Numbered from the stretch's first letter, positions 7,796-17,717 are shown. The stretch is DNA of 64,000 nt from Gammaproteobacteria bacterium (GCA_029884425.1 JAOUHV010000001.1:1-64000), one strand, 5' to 3'. Notes: generated by a model from the letters alone, not told the origin. Translations and numbers: made by a program.

Positions 7796-9343
7796 ATGGT
7801 ACCCACAACACGCCCCGTCGCCTTAATCGTCCTTGACGGTTGGGGATACAGCGAAAATCGCGAAAACAATGCCATTGCCCATGCCCACACCCCGAATTGG
7901 GACAAGCTCTGGAACACGTACCCTCACACGCTCATTTACGCCTCTGAAAAAGCAGTAGGCCTACCCGCTGATCAAATGGGCAATTCCGAAGTTGGGCACC
8001 TCAATCTTGGGGCGGGTCGCATTGTTTATCAGGAAACCTCCCGGGTCATCAACGCCATCGAATCCGGCGAGTTTTTCCACAATCCGGTCCTGTGCAGCAA
8101 CCTGCAACAAGCAGTCAAATCTGGAAAATCGGTTCATATCATCGGCTTGCTTTCCGACGGCGGCGTCCACAGCCACATTCAGCACATTCAGGCGATGGTT
8201 CGCATGGCCGCCCAGCAAGGCGCCGACAGCATTTATCTGCACGCATTCACCGACGGCCGCGACACCGCACCCATCAGTGCGCTTGGCTACATTGAGCAAA
8301 TGGAACAAACCTTCGCCGAAGTGGGCAAAGGCCAGTTTGCCAGCATCATCGGCCGCTACTTTTCCATGGACCGTGACAATCGCTGGGCACGCGTGCAGGC
8401 CGCCTTTGAGCTGATCGCCAATGGCAAGGCCCACTTCACCGCCCATTCCGCAGCCGACGCAGTCAATGCTGGCTATGAGCGTGACGAAACTGACGAATTC
8501 ATCAAATCCACCGCCATTCTTGACGCCCACGACCAACCCGTCCGCATGCAGGATGGCGATTTGGCGATTTTCATGAACTTCCGCTCTGACCGCGCCCGCC
8601 AACTGACCCGTGCGTTCATTGAAGACGATTTCCAGAGCTTTGAGCAATCCCATCGGCCAAAACTTGCCAATTTTGTCACGCTGACGCAGTACAGCGCCGA
8701 TTTCAATGCGCCGATTGCCTTTACACCGTCCAGCCTGGAAAACGTGTTTGGCGAGTACATTTCCAATCTTGGGCTAAAGCAGCTGCGCATCGCCGAAACT
8801 GAAAAATACGCTCACGTGACGTTTTTCCTCAACGGCGGAGTGGAAGAGCCCTTCCCTGGCGAAGACCGCATTTTGGTCCCCTCTCCCAAGGTAGCCACTT
8901 ACGATCTGCAACCGGAAATGAATGCCGCAGAAGTCACTGACCGCCTGATCAACGCCATCGACAGCCACCAGTACGATGCCATTATTTGCAACTTCGCCAA
9001 CCCCGACATGGTTGGTCATACCGGCAACTTTGACGCCACCGTGCGCGCCATTGAGGCACTGGACGTCTGCATTGGTCGAGTGATTGACGCACTGACTGCT
9101 GCTGGCGGAGAAGCGCTGATCACCGCAGATCATGGCAACGCGGAAATGATGCTCAACGGCGAGACGGGACAAGCACACACTGCACACACCATGAACCCTG
9201 TGCCGTTCCTGTACATTGGACGTGCTGCAACCATGGCCGACACCGGCGCACTGTCTGATGTCACTCCCACCATGCTGTACCTGATGGGTCTTGATAAGCC
9301 CAAAGAAATGACCGGGGTTTCTTTGGTCACCCTGCAGGAGTGA
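7796..9343 (+). CDS. gpmI: 2,3-bisphosphoglycerate-independent phosphoglycerate mutase
   Basis: A 515-residue alkaline-phosphatase-superfamily enzyme interconverting 3- and 2-phosphoglycerate in glycolysis and gluconeogenesis. The phosphoserine site is in [14 protein letters not shown] (near residue 63). Metal-ligand motifs include VLDGWGYSE at the N-terminus, [27 protein letters not shown] and ITADHGNAE. The length is standard. It is divergent from the ArsR operon and runs directly into envC, as gpmM-envC-yibQ does in E. coli. Confidence 0.97.
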   Translation: MVPTTRPVALIVLDGWGYSENRENNAIAHAHTPNWDKLWNTYPHTLIYASEKAVGLPADQMGNSEVGHLNLGAGRIVYQETSRVINAIESGEFFHNPVLCSNLQQAVKSGKSVHIIGLLSDGGVHSHIQHIQAMVRMAAQQGADSIYLHAFTDGRDTAPISALGYIEQMEQTFAEVGKGQFASIIGRYFSMDRDNRWARVQAAFELIANGKAHFTAHSAADAVNAGYERDETDEFIKSTAILDAHDQPVRMQDGDLAIFMNFRSDRARQLTRAFIEDDFQSFEQSHRPKLANFVTLTQYSADFNAPIAFTPSSLENVFGEYISNLGLKQLRIAETEKYAHVTFFLNGGVEEPFPGEDRILVPSPKVATYDLQPEMNAAEVTDRLINAIDSHQYDAIICNFANPDMVGHTGNFDATVRAIEALDVCIGRVIDALTAAGGEALITADHGNAEMMLNGETGQAHTAHTMNPVPFLYIGRAATMADTGALSDVTPTMLYLMGLDKPKEMTGVSLVTLQE

Positions 9344-9345
9344 GC

Positions 9346-10509
9346 ATGATTCGCCCGCCAGTGGCGACGCGGTTTTTCGTTTTCGCCGCGATACTGGCGG
9401 GCTTGTTCACGGGCCTAGCCCCCGCAATATTGCTGGCCGCCCCCAGCGATGATCTGGCCAAACTGCAGCAACAGATTCAGGCCATCCAAAAAAATCTTCT
9501 GCATCAGTCCGAATTAAAAACGCAAAATGAAAAACTGCTGCTCGAGAGCGAGCAAAAAATTGCCGAGTCCGCCCGGCAATTATCCGGTCTGCAAGCCGAC
9601 ATGCGTCGCACCCAACGCCAAATGCTGCAACTGCGCTCCCAGCGCAATGACATTATTAGCAGGAGCAGTTCGCATCGCGAAGCCTTAAAAACCCAGGTGC
9701 TGACACATTACATGATGGGTCGCAACCATCATCTGAAGTTGCTGCTGAACTCTGAAGACCCCGCGCTCGTGGGCAGAAACCTTGCGTACTATCATTATTT
9801 CAATCAACAGCGCGTGGAAATCCTTGCCTCACTTGACGAAGAACTTGCCCGCCTAAAAACCTTGGAACTCGAACTGGATGCTGGGCAGCAACAATTACTG
9901 CAACAACAATCCGCCGCGCAAGAACAGCATCAAACACTGCGCGCACAGCGCATCTACCGCAAGGAAGTGCTTGCTCAAATCAATCAGGAAGTTCGCAAGG
10001 ACAACTCTCGCCTTAATCGCCTTCGCGCCGATGAACAACGCCTGAGCAAACTTGCCCGCGAAATTTATCAATCGGTTACCCGTGACACGCCCAATATCGA
10101 CCCGCAAAAGCCATTTGCCAAACTCAAGGGAAGCCTGCCTTGGCCCGTTAAAGGTCGTATTGAGAACCACTATGGCAGCCAACGAGGGAATGGCGGCCTG
10201 CGCTGGAACGGCATTAGCATTCGCGCCGATGAAGGCACCCCGGTTAGAGCCGTCGCCAGAGGCCGCGTCGTATTTGCCAATTGGCTTGGTGGTTACGGAT
10301 TTTTGTTGATCATTGATCACGGTAACGGCTATATGAGTCTTTACGGCCACAACCAGCAGCTTTACAAAAATGTTGGCGACAAAATCAGCTTGGGCGAAAC
10401 CATCGCACAGGTTGGCAGCAGTGGCGGCCGTGACGAACCTGGTCTGTATTTTGAAATTCGCCGCGATGGTCGTACGCTTGATCCTGGTCAATGGATTGCT
10501 AGGCGTTAA
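9346..10509 (+). CDS. envC: Murein hydrolase activator EnvC
   Basis: A 387-residue periplasmic protein: N-terminal signal/anchor segment (about residues 8-32), long Gln/Leu/Arg-rich coiled coil (about 35-240), then a C-terminal LytM (M23) domain. EnvC activates the septal amidases AmiA/AmiB at division. The LytM domain is degenerate: the usual first metal-binding HxxxD region reads WNGISIRADEG without the histidine, as in E. coli EnvC, while MSLYGHNQ and YFEIRRDG remain. The ATG at 9346 is chosen because AGGAG lies 5 bases upstream, overlapping the gpmI stop; a GTG at 9340 is also in frame. Confidence 0.93.
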   Translation: MIRPPVATRFFVFAAILAGLFTGLAPAILLAAPSDDLAKLQQQIQAIQKNLLHQSELKTQNEKLLLESEQKIAESARQLSGLQADMRRTQRQMLQLRSQRNDIISRSSSHREALKTQVLTHYMMGRNHHLKLLLNSEDPALVGRNLAYYHYFNQQRVEILASLDEELARLKTLELELDAGQQQLLQQQSAAQEQHQTLRAQRIYRKEVLAQINQEVRKDNSRLNRLRADEQRLSKLAREIYQSVTRDTPNIDPQKPFAKLKGSLPWPVKGRIENHYGSQRGNGGLRWNGISIRADEGTPVRAVARGRVVFANWLGGYGFLLIIDHGNGYMSLYGHNQQLYKNVGDKISLGETIAQVGSSGGRDEPGLYFEIRRDGRTLDPGQWIARR

Positions 10510-10609
10510 CGTTATGTAAAGCGTTTGGATGCGTGTATAGTTAGTACGCGTCGCAACGCCCGGAATTAATTACCTTTTGCTATTAATCGACAGGCCCGTG
10601 GAGCTAGTA

Positions 10610-11932
10610 ATGAAAGATAGAACGCGTCAAATTCTCATTTTGTGTACGGGTGTGGTCCTCGGCGTAAGCCTGTCTATCGTCAGCACGGTCTTCGCTGAAA
10701 AAGAAGAAGTGCCGATGTCCATCCCGGTCAATGAGTTGCGCACGTTCAACGAAGTCTTTGCCAAAATCAAAAGTGATTACGTCGAACCTGTCGACGACAA
10801 AACCCTGTTGGAAAACGCCATCCGCGGCATGCTGCAGGGCCTGGATCCCCACTCCAATTTTCTCGACGCTGACGGCTACAAAGAATTACAAGTAGGCACC
10901 ACCGGTGAATTTGGCGGCCTGGGCATTGAAGTCGGCATGGAAGACGGCTTTGTCAAAGTCATCTCTCCCATTGACGACACGCCTGCGGATCGTGGCGGCG
11001 TCAAAGCCGGCGACGTCATCATTCGACTTGATGATACCCCGGTCAAAGGTCTGACCCTGACCGAAGCCGTCAAAATCATGCGCGGCAAACCCGGTTCCAA
11101 ATTATTGCTGACCATCGTGCGTGAAGGCTCTGACAAACCAATCAAGATCGAATTGACTCGCGATGTGATCCGCGTCCAGAGCGTCAAATACCGCATGCTC
11201 GACCAGGACTTTGCCTATTTGCGTATCACCAGCTTCCAATCCAAAACCGGTGATGCCGTACTTGATGCCATCAAGAAACTCAAAAAAGAAGCCAAGGGCG
11301 GCATCCATGGTCTGGTCATTGACCTGCGCAACAACCCCGGTGGCGTGCTCAATGCGGCAGTTGAAGTATCCGACGCGTTCCTGACCGAAGGTCTGATCGT
11401 GTACACCGAGGGTCGTGATCCCGAATCGCGTCTGAATTTTAGCGCCAATCCCGATGATGTTCTCGACGGTGCGCCCATCGTAGTACTGGTCAACGAAGGT
11501 TCGGCCTCCGCGTCTGAAATTGTCGCTGGTGCGCTCCAGGACCACAAACGCGCCATCATCATGGGCAGCCGCTCATTTGGTAAGGGCTCGGTTCAGACCA
11601 TACTGCCACTGCTGGGCGACGCGGCGCTGAAGTTGACCACCGCGCGCTACTTCACCCCCAGCGGCCGCTCGATCCAGGCCGAAGGAATTCAGCCCAACAT
11701 TGTTCTGGCGCCGCTGAACGTTACTGCTGCCGATGAGCAGTCCAACCGCGTCAAAGAAGCGGATCTGGCCCGCCATCTGGAAAACAATGGTAAAAAGAAA
11801 GAATCGTCATCTGCCAAAGAGGCTGAGAAAACTCCTGATGACACTGATCTTGCGCAAAAGGATTACAACCTCTACGAAGCCTTGAATATTTTGCGCGCCA
11901 TGAAGATCATGGGCCAAATCAACACTAACTAA
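10610..11932 (+). CDS. ctpA: Carboxyl-terminal processing peptidase (S41, CtpA)
   Basis: A 440-residue periplasmic serine protease. After a signal peptide (about residues 1-29) come a PDZ domain (LGIEVGMEDGFVKVISPIDDTPADRGGVKAGD region) and the S41 catalytic domain, with Ser300 in GSASASEIV and Lys325 in SFGKGSVQT forming the Ser-Lys dyad; the 25-residue spacing is the family's. A charged, low-complexity tail (about 390-420) precedes the end. CtpA-type proteases trim or degrade envelope proteins, including peptidoglycan hydrolases in Pseudomonas. The ATG at 10610 has GGAG 6 bases upstream; an in-frame TTG at 10577 is less likely. Its place between envC and yibQ resembles Pseudomonas. Confidence 0.94.
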   Translation: MKDRTRQILILCTGVVLGVSLSIVSTVFAEKEEVPMSIPVNELRTFNEVFAKIKSDYVEPVDDKTLLENAIRGMLQGLDPHSNFLDADGYKELQVGTTGEFGGLGIEVGMEDGFVKVISPIDDTPADRGGVKAGDVIIRLDDTPVKGLTLTEAVKIMRGKPGSKLLLTIVREGSDKPIKIELTRDVIRVQSVKYRMLDQDFAYLRITSFQSKTGDAVLDAIKKLKKEAKGGIHGLVIDLRNNPGGVLNAAVEVSDAFLTEGLIVYTEGRDPESRLNFSANPDDVLDGAPIVVLVNEGSASASEIVAGALQDHKRAIIMGSRSFGKGSVQTILPLLGDAALKLTTARYFTPSGRSIQAEGIQPNIVLAPLNVTAADEQSNRVKEADLARHLENNGKKKESSSAKEAEKTPDDTDLAQKDYNLYEALNILRAMKIMGQINTN

Positions 11933-11942
11933 GTCTTGCCAA

Positions 11943-11968
11943 CCCCTCCTTCCGAATGGAAGGAGGGG
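11943..11968 (+). terminator. Perfect 11-bp hairpin after ctpA
   Basis: Inverted repeat with arms 11943-11953 and 11958-11968 and loop GAAT, a very stable GC-rich hairpin 10 bp after the ctpA stop and 17 bp before yibQ. No T-run follows, so it is not a classical intrinsic terminator. It may reduce read-through or protect the 3' end of the ctpA mRNA. Confidence 0.5.
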
Positions 11969-11985
11969 CGCTACCAAACCTATAG

Positions 11986-12774
11986 ATGACCTCACTTCGT
12001 ACCGCTGTTTTTCTGCTGCTCACCTTGGTCTGCGCATCGGCACAGGCTGCGCCAGCACGTATTGCAATTATCATTGATGACCTTGGCTATTTGTTCGAGG
12101 AGGGCCAGCAGGCCATTGCTCTGCCCGGCGACATCAGTGTTTCCATTCTGCCTAACACCCCTCACGCCCTGGCGCTGGCACAACTGGCCCATGACAATAA
12201 TCGCGATGTTTTACTGCATCTGCCCATGCAGGCTCATAACACCAAACAAGCCGATGCTGAATGGCTAAGCAACTCCATGAACAAGCAAGCCTTCGTCGCC
12301 CAGCTGCGGCGTTTTATCGGTGCCGTCCCCTACGCCTATGGCGTCAACAATCACAAAGGCAGTCTGCTGACTGAAAAAGCCAAGCCCATGGGCTGGCTAA
12401 TGGAAGAGCTCAAACAATGGGGCAATGTTTATTTCATCGACAGCCGCACCAGTTCCAACAGCATCGCCCTGTCGCAAGCGGGCAAGCACGGCATTCCCTC
12501 GCTGGGCCGGCATGTTTTTCTCGACCACGACAAGCAGTTCGGCAATCTTGAAACTCAGTTCAAACGCCTGTTAAATAGGGCGCGCCGTAAAGGATACGCC
12601 GTGGCCATCGGTCACCCGCATCCCGAAACGCTGGAGTTTTTGCGTCAACAATTGCCACAATTGGCGGCAAAAGGCATAGAATTAGTCCCCATCAGTCAAT
12701 TGGTCCAACAATACAGCGAGACACCCTCATGGCAAGCGTCCTTATCCCCCTCGCTCAAGGCTGTGAAGAATTAG
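11986..12774 (+). CDS. yibQ: Divergent polysaccharide deacetylase family protein (YibQ)
   Basis: A 262-residue secreted protein with a clear signal peptide (residues 1-21, ending ASAQA). The mature part starts with IAIIIDDLGY, the hallmark of this family (PF04748), followed by SVSILPNTPHA, LLHLPMQA, FIDSRTSSNS and AIGHPHPETL, which supply NodB-like metal and substrate motifs. The family resembles carbohydrate deacetylases, but its substrate is not established. It sits downstream of envC/ctpA, as yibQ follows envC in E. coli, suggesting a periplasmic cell-wall role. Confidence 0.88.
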   Translation: MTSLRTAVFLLLTLVCASAQAAPARIAIIIDDLGYLFEEGQQAIALPGDISVSILPNTPHALALAQLAHDNNRDVLLHLPMQAHNTKQADAEWLSNSMNKQAFVAQLRRFIGAVPYAYGVNNHKGSLLTEKAKPMGWLMEELKQWGNVYFIDSRTSSNSIALSQAGKHGIPSLGRHVFLDHDKQFGNLETQFKRLLNRARRKGYAVAIGHPHPETLEFLRQQLPQLAAKGIELVPISQLVQQYSETPSWQASLSPSLKAVKN

Positions 12775-13304
12775 AAGCCGTCACCATCATTGATTTGTTG
12801 CGCCGCGCCGGCATTACCGTCACCACCGCCAGCCTCGACCCGGATAAACTGGTCGTCGCCAGCCGTGGTACTAAACTGGTCGCAGACAAAACCCTGGCCG
12901 ACATTGGCGATCAATTGTTTGACATGCTGGTGTTGCCCGGTGGCCTTCCTGGCTCGGATTACCTGCGCGACGACCCCAAAGTTCAGGCCTGCATCAAGGC
13001 ACACTTCAAGGCCAAGCGTTACGTCGCCGCCATTTGCGCCGCGCCACGAGCACTCGCGGCAGCGGGTGTACTGGATGGCTGTAATGCCACCAGCTATCCC
13101 GGCACCCTGGACAAAATGACCAATGTGCCCGGCATGCGCTACGTTGAACAAGATGTTGTTATCGACGGCACTATCATCACGTCCCGTGGGCCAGGCACAG
13201 CGATGGATTTTGCACTCACGCTGATCGAAGTTCTCGACAGTAAAATCAAACGACTGGCAGTGGAAGGCCCACTGCTGCGTCCCAAGAAGGAAACTCCGCA
13301 GTAA
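12729..13304 (+). CDS. yajL: DJ-1/PfpI family protein (YajL-like)
   Basis: A 191-residue protein of the DJ-1/ThiJ/PfpI superfamily. The nucleophile-elbow cysteine is Cys103 in AAICAAPRAL, matching DJ-1 Cys106, and the conserved glutamate is in LAQGCEELEAVTIIDLLRRAG. YajL is described as a chaperone/deglycase protecting against oxidative and electrophile stress; its enzymology is debated. The start overlaps the end of yibQ by 46 bp, and the family's N-terminal pattern begins right at this ATG, so the overlap is real and suggests translational coupling. Confidence 0.9.
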   Translation: MASVLIPLAQGCEELEAVTIIDLLRRAGITVTTASLDPDKLVVASRGTKLVADKTLADIGDQLFDMLVLPGGLPGSDYLRDDPKVQACIKAHFKAKRYVAAICAAPRALAAAGVLDGCNATSYPGTLDKMTNVPGMRYVEQDVVIDGTIITSRGPGTAMDFALTLIEVLDSKIKRLAVEGPLLRPKKETPQ

Positions 13305-13305
13305 C

Positions 13306-13887
13306 ATGTCCAGCCGTCACAGAAACGAACGCGCCGCCAAAAAAGAAATCAAACGACTGTTCGACCGCAGTTTTGATATTTATCGGCTAAATTACAAAGC
13401 CCGCGTCAAAAAGCACAAACCCAAAGCACTGCTATACGGTATTTTTGCCGCCTTCAGCCTGTACACCATTGGTTTCGTTGGTGGTTATTATGGCTTCAGC
13501 AATAATCTGATTCCGCTTGCCGGGTTCGCCAAGATGGTCTGGATTTTTATGATTCCTTCCATAGTGGTGGGCCTGCTCACCTACCTGATTTCCAAAAACC
13601 GGATGGACTATCCCACCCGCGTCGACATTCGTGAGTACATCACCGAACTCGAAAAAGGTGACGGTCTGTTATGGAAATTTTTCCCTTTGTGGGAGAAATA
13701 CGATGGCACCACTGGCCCGACCAAAAAAGCCCTGGCCTGGTCGCAGGAAAAGCGCACCGACAAACTGGATCTTGAGGACTACACCGATGCCATCGCTGCG
13801 CTTTATCACATACTTGACGAACGCGAAGTCAAAGCACTGGATAACGATGTGGTAGAAAAAATTCTGCGTAATTTCGGCAAGGAATAA
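13306..13887 (+). CDS. Unknown protein with two transmembrane helices
   Basis: A 193-residue protein I do not recognise. It has a basic N-terminus (residues 1-45, rich in Lys/Arg), two hydrophobic helices (about 45-66 and 72-97), then a hydrophilic, charged C-terminal half with WKFFPLWEKYDGT and a predicted helical end. The topology suggests both ends in the cytoplasm with a short periplasmic hairpin. It starts 2 bp after the yajL stop and ends just before a strong terminator, so it is the last gene of the gpmI-side transcript. Confidence 0.75.
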   Translation: MSSRHRNERAAKKEIKRLFDRSFDIYRLNYKARVKKHKPKALLYGIFAAFSLYTIGFVGGYYGFSNNLIPLAGFAKMVWIFMIPSIVVGLLTYLISKNRMDYPTRVDIREYITELEKGDGLLWKFFPLWEKYDGTTGPTKKALAWSQEKRTDKLDLEDYTDAIAALYHILDEREVKALDNDVVEKILRNFGKE

Positions 13888-13922
13888 AACCTTCGGCGCT
13901 ACAACCTGATGGCTAGCTCAAC

Positions 13923-13954
13923 AAAAAAGCCGAAGTAAATACTTCGGCTTTTTT
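13923..13954. terminator. Bidirectional intrinsic terminator
   Basis: Perfect inverted repeat with arms 13923-13937 and 13940-13954. A GCCGAAGTA/TACTTCGGC core is flanked by six A on the left and six T on the right, so it works on both strands. It lies between the convergent unknown gene ending at 13887 and glmS ending at 13976. Confidence 0.93.
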
Positions 13955-13975
13955 GCGTAGGCGAAATTTATTCGC

Positions 13976-15814
13976 TTATTCCACCGTTACAGATTTCGCC
14001 AGGTTACGTGGTTGGTCCACATCGGTACCACGCAACACAGCCACGTAATACGACAGCAATTGCAGTGGCACAGTGAACAGGATCGGCGATATCCACTCGT
14101 CGGACTTTTCGATCACGATGGTGCGAATATTTTCACCCTGGGTGGTTTTCGCCGCAGGATCCGCAAATACGTACAACTGACCACCACGCGCAGCGACTTC
14201 CTGCATGTTGGAGTTCAGTTTTTCCAGCAAATCATCGTTGGGTGCGACAGTAATTACCGGCATTTGCGCATCCACCAGCGCCAACGGTCCATGCTTTAGT
14301 TCGCCTGCGGGATACGCTTCAGCATGAATGTAGGAAATTTCTTTCAGCTTCAGCGCCCCCTCCATGGCAATGGGGTACATCACACCGCGCCCCAAAAACA
14401 GCGCGTGATTTTTGGCGATGAAATCCTCGGCCAGCAATTTAATCACTTCGTCACTGTTTTTCAGCGTTGCCTCAATTTTGCCCGGCAATCTGTGCAGTTC
14501 GTGGATGATTTCGGCTTCCAGCTTGCTGCTCAAACCACGGCGACGGCCCAATGCCAGAGTCAACAGCATCAGCGCGACCAATTGGGTGGTAAACGCCTTG
14601 GTCGAAGCCACACCGATCTCGGGACCTGCGCGCGTCATCAGCGCCAGATCAGATTCGCGCACCAGTGAACTTTCGGACACGTTGCAAATCACCAGACTGG
14701 CACCGAATCCCAAACGCTTGGCTTCGTGCAATGCGGCCAAGGTATCTGCCGTTTCGCCGGACTGGGAAATAGTCACCACCAAGTTATTTTTGCGTGGTAC
14801 CGGATCGCGATAACGGAATTCTGAGGCGATTTCCACGCTAGTGGGCATGCCGGCGATCGACTCCAGCCAATATTTGGCCACCATACCTGAGTGGTAACTG
14901 GTACCGCAGGCAAGAATCGTTACGCCATCAACCTTGTCAAAAATCGCTGGCGCATCGTTGCCAAAGGACACATCGACCACTTTGCCATTCAAGGTCCGAC
15001 CTTCCAGCGTGTCGGTAATGGCTTTGGGTTGCTCGAAAATTTCCTTGAGCATGTAGTGCTTGTACTGACCTTTATCCGCGCTGTCTGCGCTGAGGGTTGA
15101 GAAGGTCACATCGCGCTGAACTGGTTGATCGTTTAGATCAAAAATCTCCAATTTTTCCCGCGTGATTCGGGCAACGTCACCATCTGCCAAAAACACGAAT
15201 TTGTTCGTTACCGGCAACAGTGCGGAAACATCCGAGGCAATAAAGTATTCGCCAATGCCAATCCCAACCACCAAGGGGGAGCCTTTGCGCGCGACCACCA
15301 TTTCGCCATGATTTGCTTTCTGCAATACGGCGATGGCATACGCACCTTCAAACACTTTGACTGCCGTCTGTACCGCTGTCAGCAGGTTTGAAGTTTTTTC
15401 CCATTGCGCAAAAACTTCATGGGCAACAACCTCGGTATCGGTTTGCGAAGTGAAACGGAAACCTTCCGCTTTCTGCCGCTCGCGCAGCTCTTCGTGATTT
15501 TCGATAATGCCGTTGTGTACGACTGCGATCGTGCCGTTACAAATGTGCGGATGGGCGTTGGCCTCGGAGGGCTTGCCGTGGGTTGCCCAGCGGGTGTGTG
15601 CAATGCCCACATCGCCGGCCAGACCGTGTGCGGCAATATTGTCGGCCAGAATTTTGACCTTGCCCATGGAACGTTGGCGACCAATTTCACCATCGGTTTT
15701 ATTCACGACAGCAACGCCGGCAGAGTCATAGCCTCGATACTCCAGGCGTCGCAAACCTTCCACCAGAATAGGTACCACGTTACGCTCGGCGATTCCGCCT
15801 ACAATTCCGCACAT
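13976..15814 (-). CDS. glmS: Glutamine--fructose-6-phosphate aminotransferase (isomerizing)
   Basis: A 612-residue enzyme that makes glucosamine-6-phosphate from fructose-6-phosphate and glutamine, the first committed step to UDP-GlcNAc. The N-terminal Ntn glutaminase domain starts with the catalytic Cys immediately after Met (MCGIVGG). Two SIS isomerase domains follow, with TCGTSYHSG-like (ACGTSYHSG), SQSGETADT and EGALKLKEISYIHAEAYPAGELKHGPLALV motifs. It lies downstream of glmU on the same strand, 10 bp apart, coupling the two enzymes that feed peptidoglycan and lipopolysaccharide. Confidence 0.97.
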   Translation of the reverse strand: MCGIVGGIAERNVVPILVEGLRRLEYRGYDSAGVAVVNKTDGEIGRQRSMGKVKILADNIAAHGLAGDVGIAHTRWATHGKPSEANAHPHICNGTIAVVHNGIIENHEELRERQKAEGFRFTSQTDTEVVAHEVFAQWEKTSNLLTAVQTAVKVFEGAYAIAVLQKANHGEMVVARKGSPLVVGIGIGEYFIASDVSALLPVTNKFVFLADGDVARITREKLEIFDLNDQPVQRDVTFSTLSADSADKGQYKHYMLKEIFEQPKAITDTLEGRTLNGKVVDVSFGNDAPAIFDKVDGVTILACGTSYHSGMVAKYWLESIAGMPTSVEIASEFRYRDPVPRKNNLVVTISQSGETADTLAALHEAKRLGFGASLVICNVSESSLVRESDLALMTRAGPEIGVASTKAFTTQLVALMLLTLALGRRRGLSSKLEAEIIHELHRLPGKIEATLKNSDEVIKLLAEDFIAKNHALFLGRGVMYPIAMEGALKLKEISYIHAEAYPAGELKHGPLALVDAQMPVITVAPNDDLLEKLNSNMQEVAARGGQLYVFADPAAKTTQGENIRTIVIEKSDEWISPILFTVPLQLLSYYVAVLRGTDVDQPRNLAKSVTVE

Positions 15815-15824
15815 ATTTTTTTCC

Positions 15825-17195
15825 TTACTTCTTCTTCACAGGTCGTTGCCAATTGTCCAAGCTCATTTGCTTGGAACGGCTCAACGTCAATTTGCCCGCC
15901 GGCGTGTCCTTGGTGATGGTGGAGCCCGCACCGATGGTGGTGCCCTTGGCCAAGGTCACTGGCGCAACCAATTGCGTGTCTGAACCGACAAAAACGTCGT
16001 CTTCGATAATCGTCTGATATTTGTTGGCACCATCGTAGTTGCAAGTAATCGTGCCCGCACCAATGTTTACATTATCACCCATGGTGGTATCGCCGATATA
16101 GCTCAGATGGTTGACCTTGGAATCGTGACCGATGGTGGATTTTTTAACTTCAACAAAGTTACCCACTTTCGCACCGGATTTGAGCACGCTGTCGGGACGA
16201 ATCCGCGCAAACGGCCCAATGTCACAGTTGGCCTCAATGACGGAATTTTCCAGCACACTATTGGGATAAATGTGCACATCATCGCCAATGCGACAATTTT
16301 TGATAGTGCAGTTGGGGCCAATCTGTACGTTTTCTCCCAGCACCACGTCGCCGATAAACACGTTGTTCACGTCAATCAGCACATCCCGTCCGGTAGTCAA
16401 CTTGCCGCGCACATCAATACGCGCCGGGTCCATCAAGGTTACACCTTGTTCCATGAGCTGTTCGGCAATATTGCGCTGATGCTGGCGCTCCAGCTCAGCC
16501 AGTTGTTTTTTGTTGTTCACGCCGGCCATTTCCCATTCGCGGCGAATAATGCTGGCTTCGACCCGCTTGCCGTCGGCCACGCTCATGCCGATCACGTCAG
16601 TCAGGTAGTACTCACCCTGCGCGTTGTTGTTGCCCAGCCGGCCCAGCCAGGTTTTCAGATCAGCATAGCTGGCAGCCAAAATGCCGGTGTTGACTTCTGA
16701 AATCTGTAGCTCAACTTCGCTGGCGTCTTTTTGTTCGACGATGCGCACCACCTCATGGTTTGCGTCACGCACAATCCGCCCGTAACCCGTCGCATCTGCC
16801 AACACTGCCGTTAGCAAGGACACACCAACTTCCTTATTGGCCAGTGCTGCCGTCAAAGCTTGCAGCGTTGCCTGCTGCACCAGGGGCACATCACCGTAAA
16901 GAACCAGAATCTTGTCCGCCTTGGGCAGCGCGTTGACTGCCTGGGCAACCGCATGACCAGTCCCCAGTTGTTCCTTTTGTTCCACCCATTGGATAGAGGC
17001 ATCGTTGATGGTGCTGGGCACGATTTCACCACCATGACCGTAGACCACGACGATTTTCGCTGGATTGAGCGCTTTGGCGGTATCGATAACGTGCTGGACA
17101 AGGGGTTTGTCTGCCAGTTTGTGCAACACTTTTGGCAGGGCGGAACGCATACGGGTACCTTTACCCGCAGCGAGAATTACGACGGTTAGATCCAT
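15825..17195 (-). CDS. glmU: Bifunctional GlcN-1-P acetyltransferase / GlcNAc-1-P uridyltransferase
   Basis: A 456-residue enzyme catalysing the last two steps to UDP-GlcNAc. The N-terminal pyrophosphorylase starts with VVILAAGKGTRMRS; the C-terminal half is a left-handed beta-helix of hexapeptide repeats (from about residue 250), ending in the acetyltransferase site with GAGTITCNYDGANK. The start is set at the ATG at 17195, which has a GGA-containing ribosome site and gives the family's standard length; the frame is open to an upstream ATG at 17225 that would overlap the terminator hairpin. Confidence 0.97.
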   Translation of the reverse strand: MDLTVVILAAGKGTRMRSALPKVLHKLADKPLVQHVIDTAKALNPAKIVVVYGHGGEIVPSTINDASIQWVEQKEQLGTGHAVAQAVNALPKADKILVLYGDVPLVQQATLQALTAALANKEVGVSLLTAVLADATGYGRIVRDANHEVVRIVEQKDASEVELQISEVNTGILAASYADLKTWLGRLGNNNAQGEYYLTDVIGMSVADGKRVEASIIRREWEMAGVNNKKQLAELERQHQRNIAEQLMEQGVTLMDPARIDVRGKLTTGRDVLIDVNNVFIGDVVLGENVQIGPNCTIKNCRIGDDVHIYPNSVLENSVIEANCDIGPFARIRPDSVLKSGAKVGNFVEVKKSTIGHDSKVNHLSYIGDTTMGDNVNIGAGTITCNYDGANKYQTIIEDDVFVGSDTQLVAPVTLAKGTTIGAGSTITKDTPAGKLTLSRSKQMSLDNWQRPVKKK

Positions 17196-17223
17196 CTGTT
17201 TTCCATCTCTAAAATGTATAAAC

Positions 17224-17252
17224 AAAAAAGGGCCCCAAAGAGGCCCTTTTTC
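17224..17252 (-). terminator. Intrinsic terminator of the ATP synthase operon
   Basis: On the minus strand an AAAAAGGGCC arm pairs with GGCCCTTTTTT-type sequence around a short loop, followed by more T residues. It lies between the atpC stop at 17292 and the glmU start at 17195, so it should end the atp transcript and separate it from glmU-glmS. Confidence 0.88.
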
Positions 17253-17291
17253 TATCGTCAGCTTACGGAATAAGCTTAAATCCCATGCAGT

Positions 17292-17717
17292 TTAGCGCTG
17301 CACGTTCTTTTTGATGCGTTGCAATGCGCGCAGCTGCGCCACTGCTTCGGCCAACTGACGCTCAGCTTCGGCGTATTCGATCTCGGAAGTCTTATCCGCC
17401 ATTGCTTTTTCCGCACGCTCTTTCGCTTCTACCACCGCCGCTTCGTCCAAATCTTTGGCACGAATCGCCGTGTCGGACAGAATCGTCACAACGTGAGGCT
17501 GTACTTCCAGAATTCCACCGGATACGTAGATGAAGTGTTCTTCACCATCGGCGGTCTGGATGCGCACTTCGCCAGGTTTTAAGCCTGTCAACAATGGAGC
17601 GTGGCGGGCCATAATGCCCACCTCGCCCATTTCCGCAGGAGCGAACAGCATCTCGGCGGTGCCGGAATACAGTTCATCTTCTGCGCTGACGATGTCTACA
17701 TGAAAGGTCATTGCCAT
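17292..17717 (-). CDS. atpC: ATP synthase F1 subunit epsilon
   Basis: A 141-residue central-stalk subunit that couples rotor to catalytic head and inhibits ATP hydrolysis. N-terminal beta-sandwich ([34 protein letters not shown]), then a C-terminal two-helix domain rich in Ala/Glu/Arg from about residue 90. It is the last gene of the operon, 20 bp after atpD. Confidence 0.96.
   Translation of the reverse strand: MAMTFHVDIVSAEDELYSGTAEMLFAPAEMGEVGIMARHAPLLTGLKPGEVRIQTADGEEHFIYVSGGILEVQPHVVTILSDTAIRAKDLDEAAVVEAKERAEKAMADKTSEIEYAEAERQLAEAVAQLRALQRIKKNVQR

Noticed and set aside
7961-8653. Minus-strand 230-codon frame opposite gpmI
   Set aside because: gpmI is unambiguous on the plus strand; the antisense frame shows no motif and mirrors its codons.
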